Source of the DNA: Leptospira koniambonensis
GTDB lineage: Bacteria > Spirochaetota > Leptospiria > Leptospirales > Leptospiraceae
DNA length: 64,000 nucleotides
Assembly (NCBI RefSeq): GCF_004769555.1
Contig: NZ_RQFY01000006.1
Coordinates: 62,001 to 126,000 of the forward strand
Reading direction: 5' to 3'
Shown: piece after piece, positions 25,760 to 33,880 of the stretch
Layout: every line of letters starts with the position of its first letter
How positions within the stretch are numbered: position 1 is the first letter of the stretch
The notes under the pieces: model-generated
Databases searched by the model: none
What the model saw: only the letters and a program-made list of their open reading frames with translations
What the model was told of the DNA's origin: nothing
Program-made: the position numbers and the translations under genes

Positions 25760-26723
25760 TTCTTCTACACAGGAAGGTCTTAAAACAAAGATTGGAAAAG
25801 AAGAGGCAGGCGCCAGGCTTGATGTGTTTCTTGCTTCCAGATTTACTTACCAATCCAGATCCAATTGGAGAAAAATATTAGAAGAAGGTAAAATACTAGT
25901 ACAAGGAAAAGTCGCAAAACCTTCTTACTCCATCAAAGAAGGGGATGAGATACTTTATCTTCCTGGAGAAAGTTTCGAACCTCCCGTCCTAACCGACTTT
26001 AAAATTTTATATGAAGATTCTCGTTATATCGCAGTAGAAAAATCGGGAGATATCCCAATTCATAGCGCTGGAAGATATAGAAAGAATAATCTCACGGATT
26101 TGATCCAAGAAGATCCCCGTTTCGAAAAAATTTACACCATTCATAGACTGGACAGAGAAACTTCTGGAGTAGTTGTTTTTGGAAAAGATTCAGAAGCAGC
26201 TTCTAAATTGGCAGATCTATTTTCCAAAAGGAAAATAAATAAAACCTATATTGCATTTGTTTGGGGAAATTTTCCGACCAGATTTAGAGCGAAAGGATTT
26301 CTGATATCGGATCCTTCTTCTTTGGTCCGTAAAAAAAGAAAATTCGTATATGAGAGTGCTTTTCAAAAATTAGAAACTCCGGAAGAAGATTCAGAAACCT
26401 CCGAAACCAATTTTAGAAAAATTGGAGAAGGTACGTTTCAGGGAATGGTCTTTTCTATAGTGTATTGTTTTCCAAAAACCGGGAGACTTCATCAAATCAG
26501 GGCCACTCTATATTCTTTAGGATTTCCACTACTTGGAGATAAAATTTATGGAAAGGATGAGGGTGCTTTTCTGGAATTTATAGAAGGAAAAGATCCTGAT
26601 TTGATTTCTAAACTCGGAATGAATAGACAGGCCTTACATTCCAGTTCTTTAAAATTTATTCATCCTTTTACTGGGATCAAAACAAAGATCAGATCTAATT
26701 TACCAGAGGATTTTCCGAAATGA
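25734..26723 (+). CDS. RluA family pseudouridine synthase
   Basis: Isomerises uridine to pseudouridine in rRNA or tRNA. 329 residues: an S4 RNA-binding domain (about 22-90, ARLDVFLASRF, RSNWRKILEEGKILVQGK) then the catalytic domain with IHRLDRETSGVVVFGKD, whose Asp in HRLDRETSG is the nucleophile, KTYIAFVWG and GRLHQIRATLYSLGFPLLGDKIYG. Which of RluA, RluC, RluD is meant cannot be told. Starts from TTG inside the preceding gene and its TGA overlaps the next ATG. Confidence 0.87.
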   Translation: MKEKKSLSNSSTQEGLKTKIGKEEAGARLDVFLASRFTYQSRSNWRKILEEGKILVQGKVAKPSYSIKEGDEILYLPGESFEPPVLTDFKILYEDSRYIAVEKSGDIPIHSAGRYRKNNLTDLIQEDPRFEKIYTIHRLDRETSGVVVFGKDSEAASKLADLFSKRKINKTYIAFVWGNFPTRFRAKGFLISDPSSLVRKKRKFVYESAFQKLETPEEDSETSETNFRKIGEGTFQGMVFSIVYCFPKTGRLHQIRATLYSLGFPLLGDKIYGKDEGAFLEFIEGKDPDLISKLGMNRQALHSSSLKFIHPFTGIKTKIRSNLPEDFPK

Positions 26724-28168
26724 ATGAAAAACCAGGATTTTGGATTTCCTTATTTCCTCTTGGATTTTTGATCCTTTCTCTAAGTATCGCAGGATATTTA
26801 TTCGGTGGTGGTATCGCAGAAGGACCTGCTCAAATTTTATTATTTAGTGCAGGCGCAATTTCTGCAGGAATTTCTAGACTCAGAGGAATTTCTTGGGAGA
26901 AGATAGAGAATACTGTTCTGGATTCTCTACGAAATGTTCTTCAACCAATACTCATTTTACTTTTAATCGGTGCGCTGATCGGGATTTGGATCCGTTCCGG
27001 GATTGTTCCTGCACTAATAGTTTGGGGATTGGAACTATTGAAGCCTGAGATATTTTTACCTTCTGCACTCATCTTATCTTCTGTTGTTTCTTTAGCCACA
27101 GGAAGTTCTTGGTCTACTGCAGGAACTATTGGTGTCGCATTGATCGGAGTCGGAGCAGGACTCGGAAAACCTTTGGGAATGGTGGCCGGAGCTGTAGTCT
27201 CAGGAGCCTACTTCGGAGACAAACTTTCTCCTTTTTCGGAAACTACAAATCTTGCATCTTCCATCACTGGGGTTTCACTTCTATCACATATACGTAATAT
27301 GGCCAGGACCACATTACCTGCTTTCGGAATTTGTCTTTTGGTATTCGGGTTTTTGGGTTGGGGAGGAAGTCAGGGAGAAACAGAAACCGCAACTGGACCA
27401 GTGATCGCCGCACTAAAAGCGGAGTTTCATATTTCTTGGGTTTTACTTTTCCCGCCTTTACTTACATTTTTTCTCATCTATTTTAGAGTTTCTGCAATTC
27501 CTTCTATCTTCATTGGGATTTTGAGTGGAGGAGTTTGTTTTCTCCTGACCCAAACCAATATATATGCAAATTCTTTAAACTTTCAAGATGCTGCGTCTTC
27601 TGCTTTTAAAAATTTGGTCTCTGCCGCCTCGGAAGGTACAAAAGTAAAAACAGGACATATGGTCGTGGACGGATTATTATCCAGAGGCGGAATGTCTTCT
27701 ATGCTTCCCACAGTATGGCTTATCATTTCTGCCATGTTTTATGCTGGGATCATGGAAGGTGGGGGAATGACCCAAGTTTTAGCAGACAAGGTTTTAAACT
27801 GGGCAAAGGCCAGAGGTTCTTTATTCGCAGCTACAGTCTTTACTTGTATGGGGACCAATTTATTCTGCGCGGACCAATATCTTGCGATTGTGGTCCCAGG
27901 TAAAATGTTCAAAGAAGCTTATACCAGAAGAGGACTGGATCCTAGAAATCTTTCTCGATGTTTAGAAGATTCCGGGACAATGACTTCTGCTTTAGTTCCT
28001 TGGAATTCCTGTGGTTCCTTTATGGCCACTGCATTAGGAGTTCCTACACTGGTGTATCTTCCTTACGCATTCTTAAATTTACTTTCTCCTTTGTTTTCTT
28101 TGGTTACTGGATGGACCGGTTGGGGCCTGGCGGGACAAGATCCTGGATCTAAAAAAGAGATTTCTTAA
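26720..28168 (+). CDS. nhaC: NhaC family Na+/H+ antiporter
   Basis: 482 residues, about 11-12 membrane helices, exchanging Na+ for protons. Family blocks: LSSVVSLATGSSWSTAGTIGVALIGVGAGLG, GAVVSGAYFGDKLSPFSETTNLA (the GDKxSPxSETT signature), and in the second half MFYAGIMEGGGM, TCMGTNLFCADQYLAIVVPG and LEDSGTMTSALVPWNSCGSFMATALGV. Order and length match NhaC. Coupled by ATGA overlap to the pseudouridine synthase gene. Substrate could also be a small organic anion as in MalN-type NhaC proteins. Confidence 0.88.
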   Translation: MNEKPGFWISLFPLGFLILSLSIAGYLFGGGIAEGPAQILLFSAGAISAGISRLRGISWEKIENTVLDSLRNVLQPILILLLIGALIGIWIRSGIVPALIVWGLELLKPEIFLPSALILSSVVSLATGSSWSTAGTIGVALIGVGAGLGKPLGMVAGAVVSGAYFGDKLSPFSETTNLASSITGVSLLSHIRNMARTTLPAFGICLLVFGFLGWGGSQGETETATGPVIAALKAEFHISWVLLFPPLLTFFLIYFRVSAIPSIFIGILSGGVCFLLTQTNIYANSLNFQDAASSAFKNLVSAASEGTKVKTGHMVVDGLLSRGGMSSMLPTVWLIISAMFYAGIMEGGGMTQVLADKVLNWAKARGSLFAATVFTCMGTNLFCADQYLAIVVPGKMFKEAYTRRGLDPRNLSRCLEDSGTMTSALVPWNSCGSFMATALGVPTLVYLPYAFLNLLSPLFSLVTGWTGWGLAGQDPGSKKEIS

Positions 28169-28275
28169 ACTCTTTTTAGCTTTTAAGAAGAAGAAGGTTT
28201 CTATAACATTTGCTCGATTATAAATCTTAGAAAAATGCTTGTGTCGTTACAGCGATATGCGAAAATACTAAAAAA

Positions 28276-28291
28276 GTGAGCAAAAGCTCAC
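28276..28291 (+). other. Small hairpin in the leader of the copper module
   Basis: GTGAGC-AAAA-GCTCAC, a 6-bp perfect stem followed by ATTTT, 66 bases before the chosen start of the cupredoxin fusion. Could be a weak terminator for nhaC or a leader element. Confidence 0.4.
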
Positions 28292-28356
28292 ATTTTGAAA
28301 AAGGCATGTCTTGGGTGAAATTCCGAGACACTTCGAATATGAGGAGAGGAGTTGCG

Positions 28357-30363
28357 ATGCCTAAATTCCATTTAAAAGAAAGGTATATTCCCGTTATAGG
28401 CCTATTGGTCCTGGGAATTTTGATGGGAGCCTTCGCTTCTTCTTGCAGTAGCAAAGAGGGAGAGGCGGTAGAAGGTTTTGCCCATGTGGTAATGGTGGAT
28501 AATGCATTTTCTCCCCCTATGCAAAAGATCCCAATCGGCGGTCAGATCGAATTTATAAATTCAGGGGCTAACCCCCATAATGCGATCGCAGTGGATAAGT
28601 CCTGGTCTACCGAAAAAAGTTTCGGTAATATCGTGATGCCAAGGGGCGCCAAGATAAAGATCAGTTATCCTAAGGAAGGAGTTTTTCCTTATTATTGTAG
28701 CTTCCACGCTTCTCCTGATGGAAAAAGCGGAATGGTTGCTGACATCGTAGTAGGAAATGCCGCTTATAATCCGGCTGCAAGAGCAGGTAAAGATTGGAAG
28801 GTCGCTGAAAAATTTTCAGGAACCACTCGTAAGGTTCCACAAATGTATCCTACTATCCAAAACGCAGTCGATGCTGCTTCTCCTGGAGATCTTATCCTGA
28901 TCAGCGAAGGTATATATTACGAAGAAGTGGTGGTTACTACTCCTTCTCTTACCTTAAGAGGAACAGATAGGAACAAAGTAATCTTAGATGGTCAGTTCCA
29001 AAGAGCGAATGGTGTCATCGTAGTTGGGGCAAACGGTGTTGCAGTAGAGAATATGACTGCAAGGAACGCAACCTTAAACGGATTCTTTTGGACTGGTGTA
29101 AAAGGATATAGAGGTTCTTATCTCACCGCTTATAATAACGGAGACTACGGGATCTATGCATTCGATTCTGTGAACGGAGTATTAGAACATTCTTATGCTT
29201 CCGGATCTCCTGATGCTGGGATTTACGTAGGCCAATGTTATCCTTGTAAGGCAATTCTTTATAATGTGATCTCCGAGAATAGTGCTCTTGGTTATTCTGG
29301 AACGAACGCAGGAGGAGAATTATACATCCTCAGTTCTATATGGAGAAATAATATCGTAGGTTTAGGACCAAATTCCTTGGATAGGGAACTTCTTCCTCCG
29401 GAAAGAGAAACCTATATTATTGGGAATTTGATCTACGATAATAATAACCTGACTGCTCCTATCAAACCTTTGGAATATCCTACTTACGGAACAGGGATCT
29501 TGATTGCAGGTGGATTACATAACGTGATCAAAAATAATGTTGTGATCGGACATGATAACCACGGGATTGCGATCTTTCCGAATCTTGATGAGAATTTCTG
29601 GTTCTCTCATAGAAATATTGTGGAAGGGAACATTGTTCATTCTTCTGGTTTTGGAGACTTGACTCTTGCAGGGCCGATCAGCATTGGAAATTGTTTCTCA
29701 AATAATAAATTCCAAACTTCTGTTCCTCCTTTATTAGAAAAAACGAATTCTTGCGGTTCAGGGATCAGATTTCCAATGGGCGGAGAAATTTTCACGGCAT
29801 ATAATGCGCTTTCTTTGATGGTGGATGCAACTAATGGAATTTATCCAAGCGGAGATTGGAAGAACCAACCGATTCCAGCTCCTCAAGCAAATATTCCTGG
29901 AGGAGTTGCGGCCCAGGTCAAACCTGCTATTCATCCTTTTGAAGATTTCGGTTTAGATTTGGATAAGGTAAAACTTCCGGAAGAAGCTGCTAAGATCTTA
30001 GCGGAAAGAAAACCTAAGTTCGGAGACGTTCTGGGTGGATTCTCTGTACCTAAACCTTTGGATATCCAAATAGTGATTTTCCGTTGGTTCGGATATTTGC
30101 TTCCACTTCTTCTTTACGTATGCTTGGTCAGCTTAAGTGTTTATGATCTGGTCTCTAAATCAGAAATTAGCCCAGGCAAATACGTATGGTTGGCGTTCGT
30201 TTCCTTAGTGCCTTATATCGGAGGAGGAGCTTATCTTCTTTCAGGCAAATCTTCTTATCCTAAATACTTGAGATTTACTCTTGTGTTTGCAGGATTCGGA
30301 GCTTCTCTTGCCTTCATTCTCTACCTTGGATTCACCATCGTGGGGAACGTCGGAGCAGGTTGA
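28357..30363 (+). CDS. Cupredoxin / NosD-like beta-helix / membrane-domain fusion lipoprotein
   Basis: 668 residues from the ATG preceded by GAGGAGAGGAG at 28341-28351; an open frame extends 27 codons upstream to a GTG with no ribosome site. FASSC ends a hydrophobic segment, so Cys30 is probably lipidated. Residues 40-135 are a cupredoxin with the type-1 copper set His74 (NPHNAIAV), Cys114 and His117 (YYCSFHASPDGKSGM) and Met126. Residues about 155-500 are a right-handed beta-helix with CASH/NosD-type turns (QMYPTIQNAVDAASPGD, ITRGTDRN-like LTLRGTDRNKVILDG, NVVIGHDNHGIAIF). Residues about 575-668 have three membrane helices and LVPYIGGGAYLLSGKSSYP. The last part is homologous to the next gene. 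It heads a module with multicopper oxidase and SCO genes, so a role in copper delivery or electron transfer is inferred. Confidence 0.8.
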   Translation: MPKFHLKERYIPVIGLLVLGILMGAFASSCSSKEGEAVEGFAHVVMVDNAFSPPMQKIPIGGQIEFINSGANPHNAIAVDKSWSTEKSFGNIVMPRGAKIKISYPKEGVFPYYCSFHASPDGKSGMVADIVVGNAAYNPAARAGKDWKVAEKFSGTTRKVPQMYPTIQNAVDAASPGDLILISEGIYYEEVVVTTPSLTLRGTDRNKVILDGQFQRANGVIVVGANGVAVENMTARNATLNGFFWTGVKGYRGSYLTAYNNGDYGIYAFDSVNGVLEHSYASGSPDAGIYVGQCYPCKAILYNVISENSALGYSGTNAGGELYILSSIWRNNIVGLGPNSLDRELLPPERETYIIGNLIYDNNNLTAPIKPLEYPTYGTGILIAGGLHNVIKNNVVIGHDNHGIAIFPNLDENFWFSHRNIVEGNIVHSSGFGDLTLAGPISIGNCFSNNKFQTSVPPLLEKTNSCGSGIRFPMGGEIFTAYNALSLMVDATNGIYPSGDWKNQPIPAPQANIPGGVAAQVKPAIHPFEDFGLDLDKVKLPEEAAKILAERKPKFGDVLGGFSVPKPLDIQIVIFRWFGYLLPLLLYVCLVSLSVYDLVSKSEISPGKYVWLAFVSLVPYIGGGAYLLSGKSSYPKYLRFTLVFAGFGASLAFILYLGFTIVGNVGAG

Positions 30364-30414
30364 TCTCAGGAAACTTAATACATTACAATTTTAGAATATA
30401 ATAAGGAGTTATTT

Positions 30415-30729
30415 ATGGAAACTACTCAATTTTACGATCCAGGATTTTTTACCTTACTTTTCAACTTTTACGGATACTATATTTTCTACATTTTATTCGC
30501 ATTATGGGCACCGTTGGCCCTGATCGATTTGTCTAAAAGAGACGATGTGGATCCTAAAAAAGGAAGTTTATGGACTGCTGCTATTATTCTTGTCCCTCTA
30601 TTTGGGGCAGGAGCATATCATATAGTTGGCGGTTCTAAAATCCCATCTTGGGCAAAGAACAGTCTTGTATATGGAGGGATCGGACTTTTGGTTTTAACAC
30701 TTCTGATCTCCACAATCGCAAGATTCTAA
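30415..30729 (+). CDS. Small membrane protein, paralogue of the fusion's C-terminal domain
   Basis: 104 residues with three predicted membrane helices (about 17-38, 55-72, 80-102). It resembles the phospholipase-D-nuclease N-terminal type of small membrane protein. It shares with the C-terminus of the preceding protein a D-L-x-K/S...P...W-x-A...LVPxxGxGAY...GxSxxP pattern: LVPLFGAGAYHIVGGSKIP here against LVPYIGGGAYLLSGKSSYP there. AAGGAG lies 7 bases before the ATG. Possibly a membrane partner of that protein. Function unknown. Confidence 0.75.
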   Translation: METTQFYDPGFFTLLFNFYGYYIFYILFALWAPLALIDLSKRDDVDPKKGSLWTAAIILVPLFGAGAYHIVGGSKIPSWAKNSLVYGGIGLLVLTLLISTIARF

Positions 30730-30745
30730 TAAACGGAAAGGTAAT

Positions 30746-31765
30746 ATGAATCGGAAGGATTTCCTTCGTTGGTTAGGAATAGGCGGTGCCGGACTCGCAG
30801 CGGGTACTGGGATCGCCGGAATAACCTCAGGCAAAAAAGAAGATCCGCTTTGTAGGACAGGATCTTCTATTCCTGGGCAGATTCCTTCTATCCGACTACC
30901 AGGGTCCATAGGTGGGAATTCCTATGGAAGTATGATCCATCCTCCGATGTTCGCGGATGCCGCGTTCTTGTCTAGGATGGAATTACATAGTACGATTCCC
31001 CAGGCTCCTTCTGGTTCTAAATTTCGTTCCGAAGTCAATATTATAGAAATGCCATTGACTGTGGCCCATAATACAGTCGTGGATGCTTGGACCTTTGATG
31101 GTGTTGTTCCTGGAAAAGTAATACGCGCAAGACTCGGTCAGGAAATGGAACTCACTTTTAGGAACCATTCCAATCATCCCCACTCAGTCCATTTTCATGG
31201 TACTCATGATCCTCAGCAAGACGGCTGGGAGCCGATCGCTCCTGGGGCAGAGAGAATTTATAAAATTACTGCTGGTCCGATTGGTTTTCATCCTTACCAT
31301 TGTCATGTTCCTCCTTTAGCGAGTCATATGTCCAAAGGTTTGTATGGCGGATTCATAGTTGATCCTCCAGGAGGAAGACCTCCTGCTTTGGAGTTCATGT
31401 TAATACTTGCTGGCTGGGATCTGAATGAAACAGGCCGAAATGATATCTATGCTTGGAATGGTATCGCAGGTTATTATGATCGTTTCCCGATCAAGGTTCC
31501 TGTTGGAAAAAAAGTAAGATTGTATATAGCAAATATGACTGAACATGATCCAGTTGCTTCTTTCCATCTTCATTCCCAAACATTCGATGTATATAGAACA
31601 GGGACCAAACTTGTACCTGATGAGCATACGGATGTGATCACTCTGGGACAAACGGAAAGAGCAATTGTAGAATTTACACTTACTAAAAGAGGAAGATATA
31701 TGTTCCATCCTCACCAGACCCATATGGCGGATAGAGGAGCGATGGGCTGGATCGTAGCAGTATGA
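30746..31765 (+). CDS. Two-domain multicopper oxidase (laccase/nitrite-reductase superfamily)
   Basis: 339 residues. N-terminus MNRKDFLRWLGIGGAGLAAG is Tat-like, with an Arg-Lys in place of Arg-Arg, and the substrate would be exported folded. Two cupredoxin domains follow. Domain 1: HSVHFHG (His146, His149, His151), then HPYHCHVPPLASHM with His185-Cys186-His187 and His194; the usual axial Met position is Leu199. Domain 2: FHLHSQ and HPHQTHM near the C-terminus. The pairs HFH, HCH, HLH and HPH suit a trinuclear cluster at an interdomain or subunit interface, as in two-domain laccases, better than the mononuclear type-2 site of NirK; NirK-like activity cannot be excluded. Upstream ribosome site AAAGG. 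Overlaps the SCO gene by 4 bases. Confidence 0.82.
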   Translation: MNRKDFLRWLGIGGAGLAAGTGIAGITSGKKEDPLCRTGSSIPGQIPSIRLPGSIGGNSYGSMIHPPMFADAAFLSRMELHSTIPQAPSGSKFRSEVNIIEMPLTVAHNTVVDAWTFDGVVPGKVIRARLGQEMELTFRNHSNHPHSVHFHGTHDPQQDGWEPIAPGAERIYKITAGPIGFHPYHCHVPPLASHMSKGLYGGFIVDPPGGRPPALEFMLILAGWDLNETGRNDIYAWNGIAGYYDRFPIKVPVGKKVRLYIANMTEHDPVASFHLHSQTFDVYRTGTKLVPDEHTDVITLGQTERAIVEFTLTKRGRYMFHPHQTHMADRGAMGWIVAV

Positions 31766-32370
31766 ATTTTTTAAAATCAAATTATAAAAATATAATCTAT
31801 TCTCTATTAATTCTGGGGGTCGGCTTTGGTGTGGGTTTTTATCTAAAGAAGAAACCTATTTCTAAATTCGCATCTGAAGGTCCTGTGGCAGAATGGAAAA
31901 CTGCTATCCTAAAGGATACAGAAGGTAAGTCTGTTCGTCCTGCAGAATTAACTGGGAATTTGTTTGTTGTTTATTTTGGATTTTCCCATTGTCCTGATAT
32001 GTGCCCAATGGCTTTGAATGATATAGAGAACGCATTCAAAACCTTAAAGGAAGATTCTGAAACAGTTACTCCTGTGTTTATCACAATCGATCCGGAAAGA
32101 GACACTCCAGAAGTATTAAGAAAATATATTTCTCATTTTCCTGGAAAAGAACTCGTAGCTTTAACTGGTGGAAAGGATCAGATCGGAGAGTTACAGAAAG
32201 GATTTGGAGTATACTCGCAAAAGACCCAAATTCCTAAAGGAAATGGAGAATATGGAATGGATCATACTCTCTTTATATACCTGGTAGATAGAACTGGAAA
32301 TATACTAAGAGCTTATCCTACAGGCATTAAGGGAGAAGAGCTCGCAAAAGAGATCCGGGAATTATTGTAA
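31762..32370 (+). CDS. SCO1/SenC/PrrC family copper chaperone
   Basis: Thioredoxin-fold protein that delivers copper to oxidases. 202 residues: one N-terminal membrane helix (about 9-27), then a periplasmic domain with VVYFGFSHCPDMCPMAL, containing the C-x-x-x-C copper motif, TIDPERDTPEVLRKY and the copper His in YGMDHTLFIYLVD. All ligands are present. The ATG overlaps the multicopper oxidase TGA, so it is probably the dedicated metallochaperone for that enzyme or for the cupredoxin fusion. Confidence 0.92.
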   Translation: MNFLKSNYKNIIYSLLILGVGFGVGFYLKKKPISKFASEGPVAEWKTAILKDTEGKSVRPAELTGNLFVVYFGFSHCPDMCPMALNDIENAFKTLKEDSETVTPVFITIDPERDTPEVLRKYISHFPGKELVALTGGKDQIGELQKGFGVYSQKTQIPKGNGEYGMDHTLFIYLVDRTGNILRAYPTGIKGEELAKEIRELL

Positions 32371-32712
32371 TCATTCTTTATCATAAAAAGCGAATACAAC
32401 AGCAAGGATCACCAGAAAAAAACTAACTGCGTGATTCCATTTCATTTTTTCTTTTAATACCAGAATTGCAAATCCAACAAAAATAGTGATCGTGATCACT
32501 TCTTGTAAGATCTTGAGTTGGAAACCACTTAATCCATCTTCTGCATATCCGATCCGATTTGCAGGAACCATCAGACAATATTCTAAAAACGCAATCCCCC
32601 AAGAGATCAGGATCGTTTTCCAAAGTGGAAAGTCCTTAAAGAACTTTAAATGACCATACCAGGCAAAGGTCATGAATAAATTGGAAAGAGTGAGTAATAC
32701 AAAAGTCCTCAT
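32371..32712 (-). CDS. DMT superfamily small membrane protein (DUF486)
   Basis: 113 residues with four membrane helices, matching DUF486: TLSNLFMTFAWYGHLKF, SWGIAFLEYCLMVPANRIGY, LKILQEVITITIFVGFAILVLKEKMKWNH. Related to the EamA/small-multidrug-resistance fold; substrate unknown. The ATG at 32712 is chosen because the frame upstream of it overlaps the hsp20 terminator. Its stop is directly adjacent to the SCO stop on the other strand. Confidence 0.85.
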   Translation of the reverse strand: MRTFVLLTLSNLFMTFAWYGHLKFFKDFPLWKTILISWGIAFLEYCLMVPANRIGYAEDGLSGFQLKILQEVITITIFVGFAILVLKEKMKWNHAVSFFLVILAVVFAFYDKE

Positions 32713-32745
32713 AAATCCAGGAAACCCGAATGGAAGAATAGAGGC

Positions 32746-32771
32746 AAAAAAAAACCGGGCGGATGCCCGGT
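32746..32771 (-). terminator. Terminator of the hsp20 operon
   Basis: On the minus strand ACCGGGC-ATCC-GCCCGGT followed by a run of eight or more T, 28 bases after the second hsp20 stop. Confidence 0.85.
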
Positions 32772-32799
32772 TATCAAGTAAGGATTTGCTGAAAAACAA

Positions 32800-33195
32800 T
32801 TAGTTAGTTTTTACCTCTATCTTTTTACTCAGAGGTTTCTTCCTTGGAAGTTTGAGTTGTAGAACCCCATTTTTGAGAATAGCGGAAATTTTATCCTCTT
32901 CCACCGGCTCAGATATGAGGAAGGTCCTTTTATAATCTCCAGTTCCGTATTCCGAATATCTTAAGTTTCCTTTCGGTTCAGAAACACTGGTCTTCGCGGA
33001 GATCCTAAGCTCGTCCTTTTCCAAAGAAATTTCAAGATCGGATTCTTTTACACCTGGAAGATCCAGGACAAGAAGATGTTCTTCTTCATTTGAATAAAGA
33101 TCTGTAGAAGGAGTGTAGATCGCTCTCGGCCTTTGGGTTTTCTCTTGTTCTGTTGTGATATTTTCTTCTGATTTTAGTAATTCTGATACGCTCAT
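32800..33195 (-). CDS. Small heat shock protein, Hsp20/alpha-crystallin family (second of pair)
   Basis: ATP-independent holdase that binds unfolding proteins. 131 residues; alpha-crystallin domain about 25-115 with YSNEEEHLLVLDLPGVKESDLEISLEKDELRISA, TFLISEPVEEDKISAILKNGVLQLKLPR containing the conserved A-x-x-x-n-GvL motif, and a C-terminal KKIEVKT tail (I-x-V). AGGAG lies before the ATG and 11 bases separate it from the upstream hsp20, so the two form one operon with the shared CIRCE region. Confidence 0.9.
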   Translation of the reverse strand: MSVSELLKSEENITTEQEKTQRPRAIYTPSTDLYSNEEEHLLVLDLPGVKESDLEISLEKDELRISAKTSVSEPKGNLRYSEYGTGDYKRTFLISEPVEEDKISAILKNGVLQLKLPRKKPLSKKIEVKTN

Positions 33196-33206
33196 TTTTT
33201 TTCTCC

Positions 33207-33614
33207 TTATGCCTTTGCTTCGATACGGATCTTTCTTGGTTTTTCGCTTTCCAGAATTGGAAGAGCTAAGGTTAAAACTCCGTCTTTCACGGACGCTTCT
33301 ACTTTTTCTGAATCTACCGCAACTGGCAGTTCTAGTCTACGCTGGAATTTTCCTCTGGCTCTTTCTATCCTACGAGGTTTATCTTGTGTGTATTCCTTCC
33401 ATTCACCTGAGATGGTGAGAAGGTTATGAGCCACTGTGATATCCAGATCTTCTGGAGAAAGACCAGGAACCTCTGCAGTCACTGTTATTTTGTCTTGGTC
33501 TGTATAAACATTTAGCGCAGGATATACCTGTCCGCCTTCCCAGACTGGATCGAATAAATTATGGAATCTATTTTGAATTCTTCTTACTTCGCTAAAAAAA
33601 TTTGGGTTTCTCAT
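33207..33614 (-). CDS. Small heat shock protein, Hsp20/alpha-crystallin family (first of pair)
   Basis: 135 residues from the second of two adjacent ATG codons at 33614, with AGGAGG 6 bases upstream; the frame stays open further but would read through the ribosome site and a CIRCE element. Alpha-crystallin domain: YPALNVYTDQDKITVTAEVPGLSPEDLDITVAHNLLTISGEW, FQRRLELPVAVDSEKVEASVKDGVLTLALP, and C-terminal KPRKIRIEA with the I-x-I motif. Two Hsp20 paralogues probably co-assemble. Under HrcA control if the CIRCE elements are functional. Confidence 0.9.
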   Translation of the reverse strand: MRNPNFFSEVRRIQNRFHNLFDPVWEGGQVYPALNVYTDQDKITVTAEVPGLSPEDLDITVAHNLLTISGEWKEYTQDKPRRIERARGKFQRRLELPVAVDSEKVEASVKDGVLTLALPILESEKPRKIRIEAKA

Positions 33615-33634
33615 CATTTGCCTCCTGGGCTCAT

Positions 33635-33661
33635 TTAGCACTTTAATGATTAGAGTGCTAA
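33635..33661. promoter_or_regulatory. CIRCE element 1 (HrcA operator)
   Basis: TTAGCACTT-N9-GAGTGCTAA, one base from the CIRCE consensus TTAGCACTC-N9-GAGTGCTAA, 21 bases before the first hsp20 start. Confidence 0.88.
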
Positions 33662-33695
33662 ATTTGCAAAAAGGTTCCATCAATTTTTATAAAAT

Positions 33696-33722
33696 TTAGC
33701 ACTTTTTTGTAAAGAGTGCTAA
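33696..33722. promoter_or_regulatory. CIRCE element 2 (HrcA operator)
   Basis: A second TTAGCACTT-N9-GAGTGCTAA, 61 bp from the first (start to start). The hsp20 promoter should lie between or over the two sites. Confidence 0.88.
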
Positions 33723-33880
33723 AGGGTAGAAGTGCCCATATTTTTTCAGGAATCGGCTGATTCTGGCCAAAAACAAGCTTTAGGGAGGAAAAAAGAAGAT
33801 ATTCCTTTTCTGGTTCAAGGGGAAGATTAGCCGAAATTTTAGGCTTCTTAGGCGATTCCTCGGACCAGAAAGGAGAAATT

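Noticed and set aside
28357..32370. Denitrification (nos or nir) cluster
   Set aside because: NosD-like and NirK-like parts are present, but no NosZ, NosF, NosY or NirK partner genes are seen and the oxidase has laccase-like HCH motifs.
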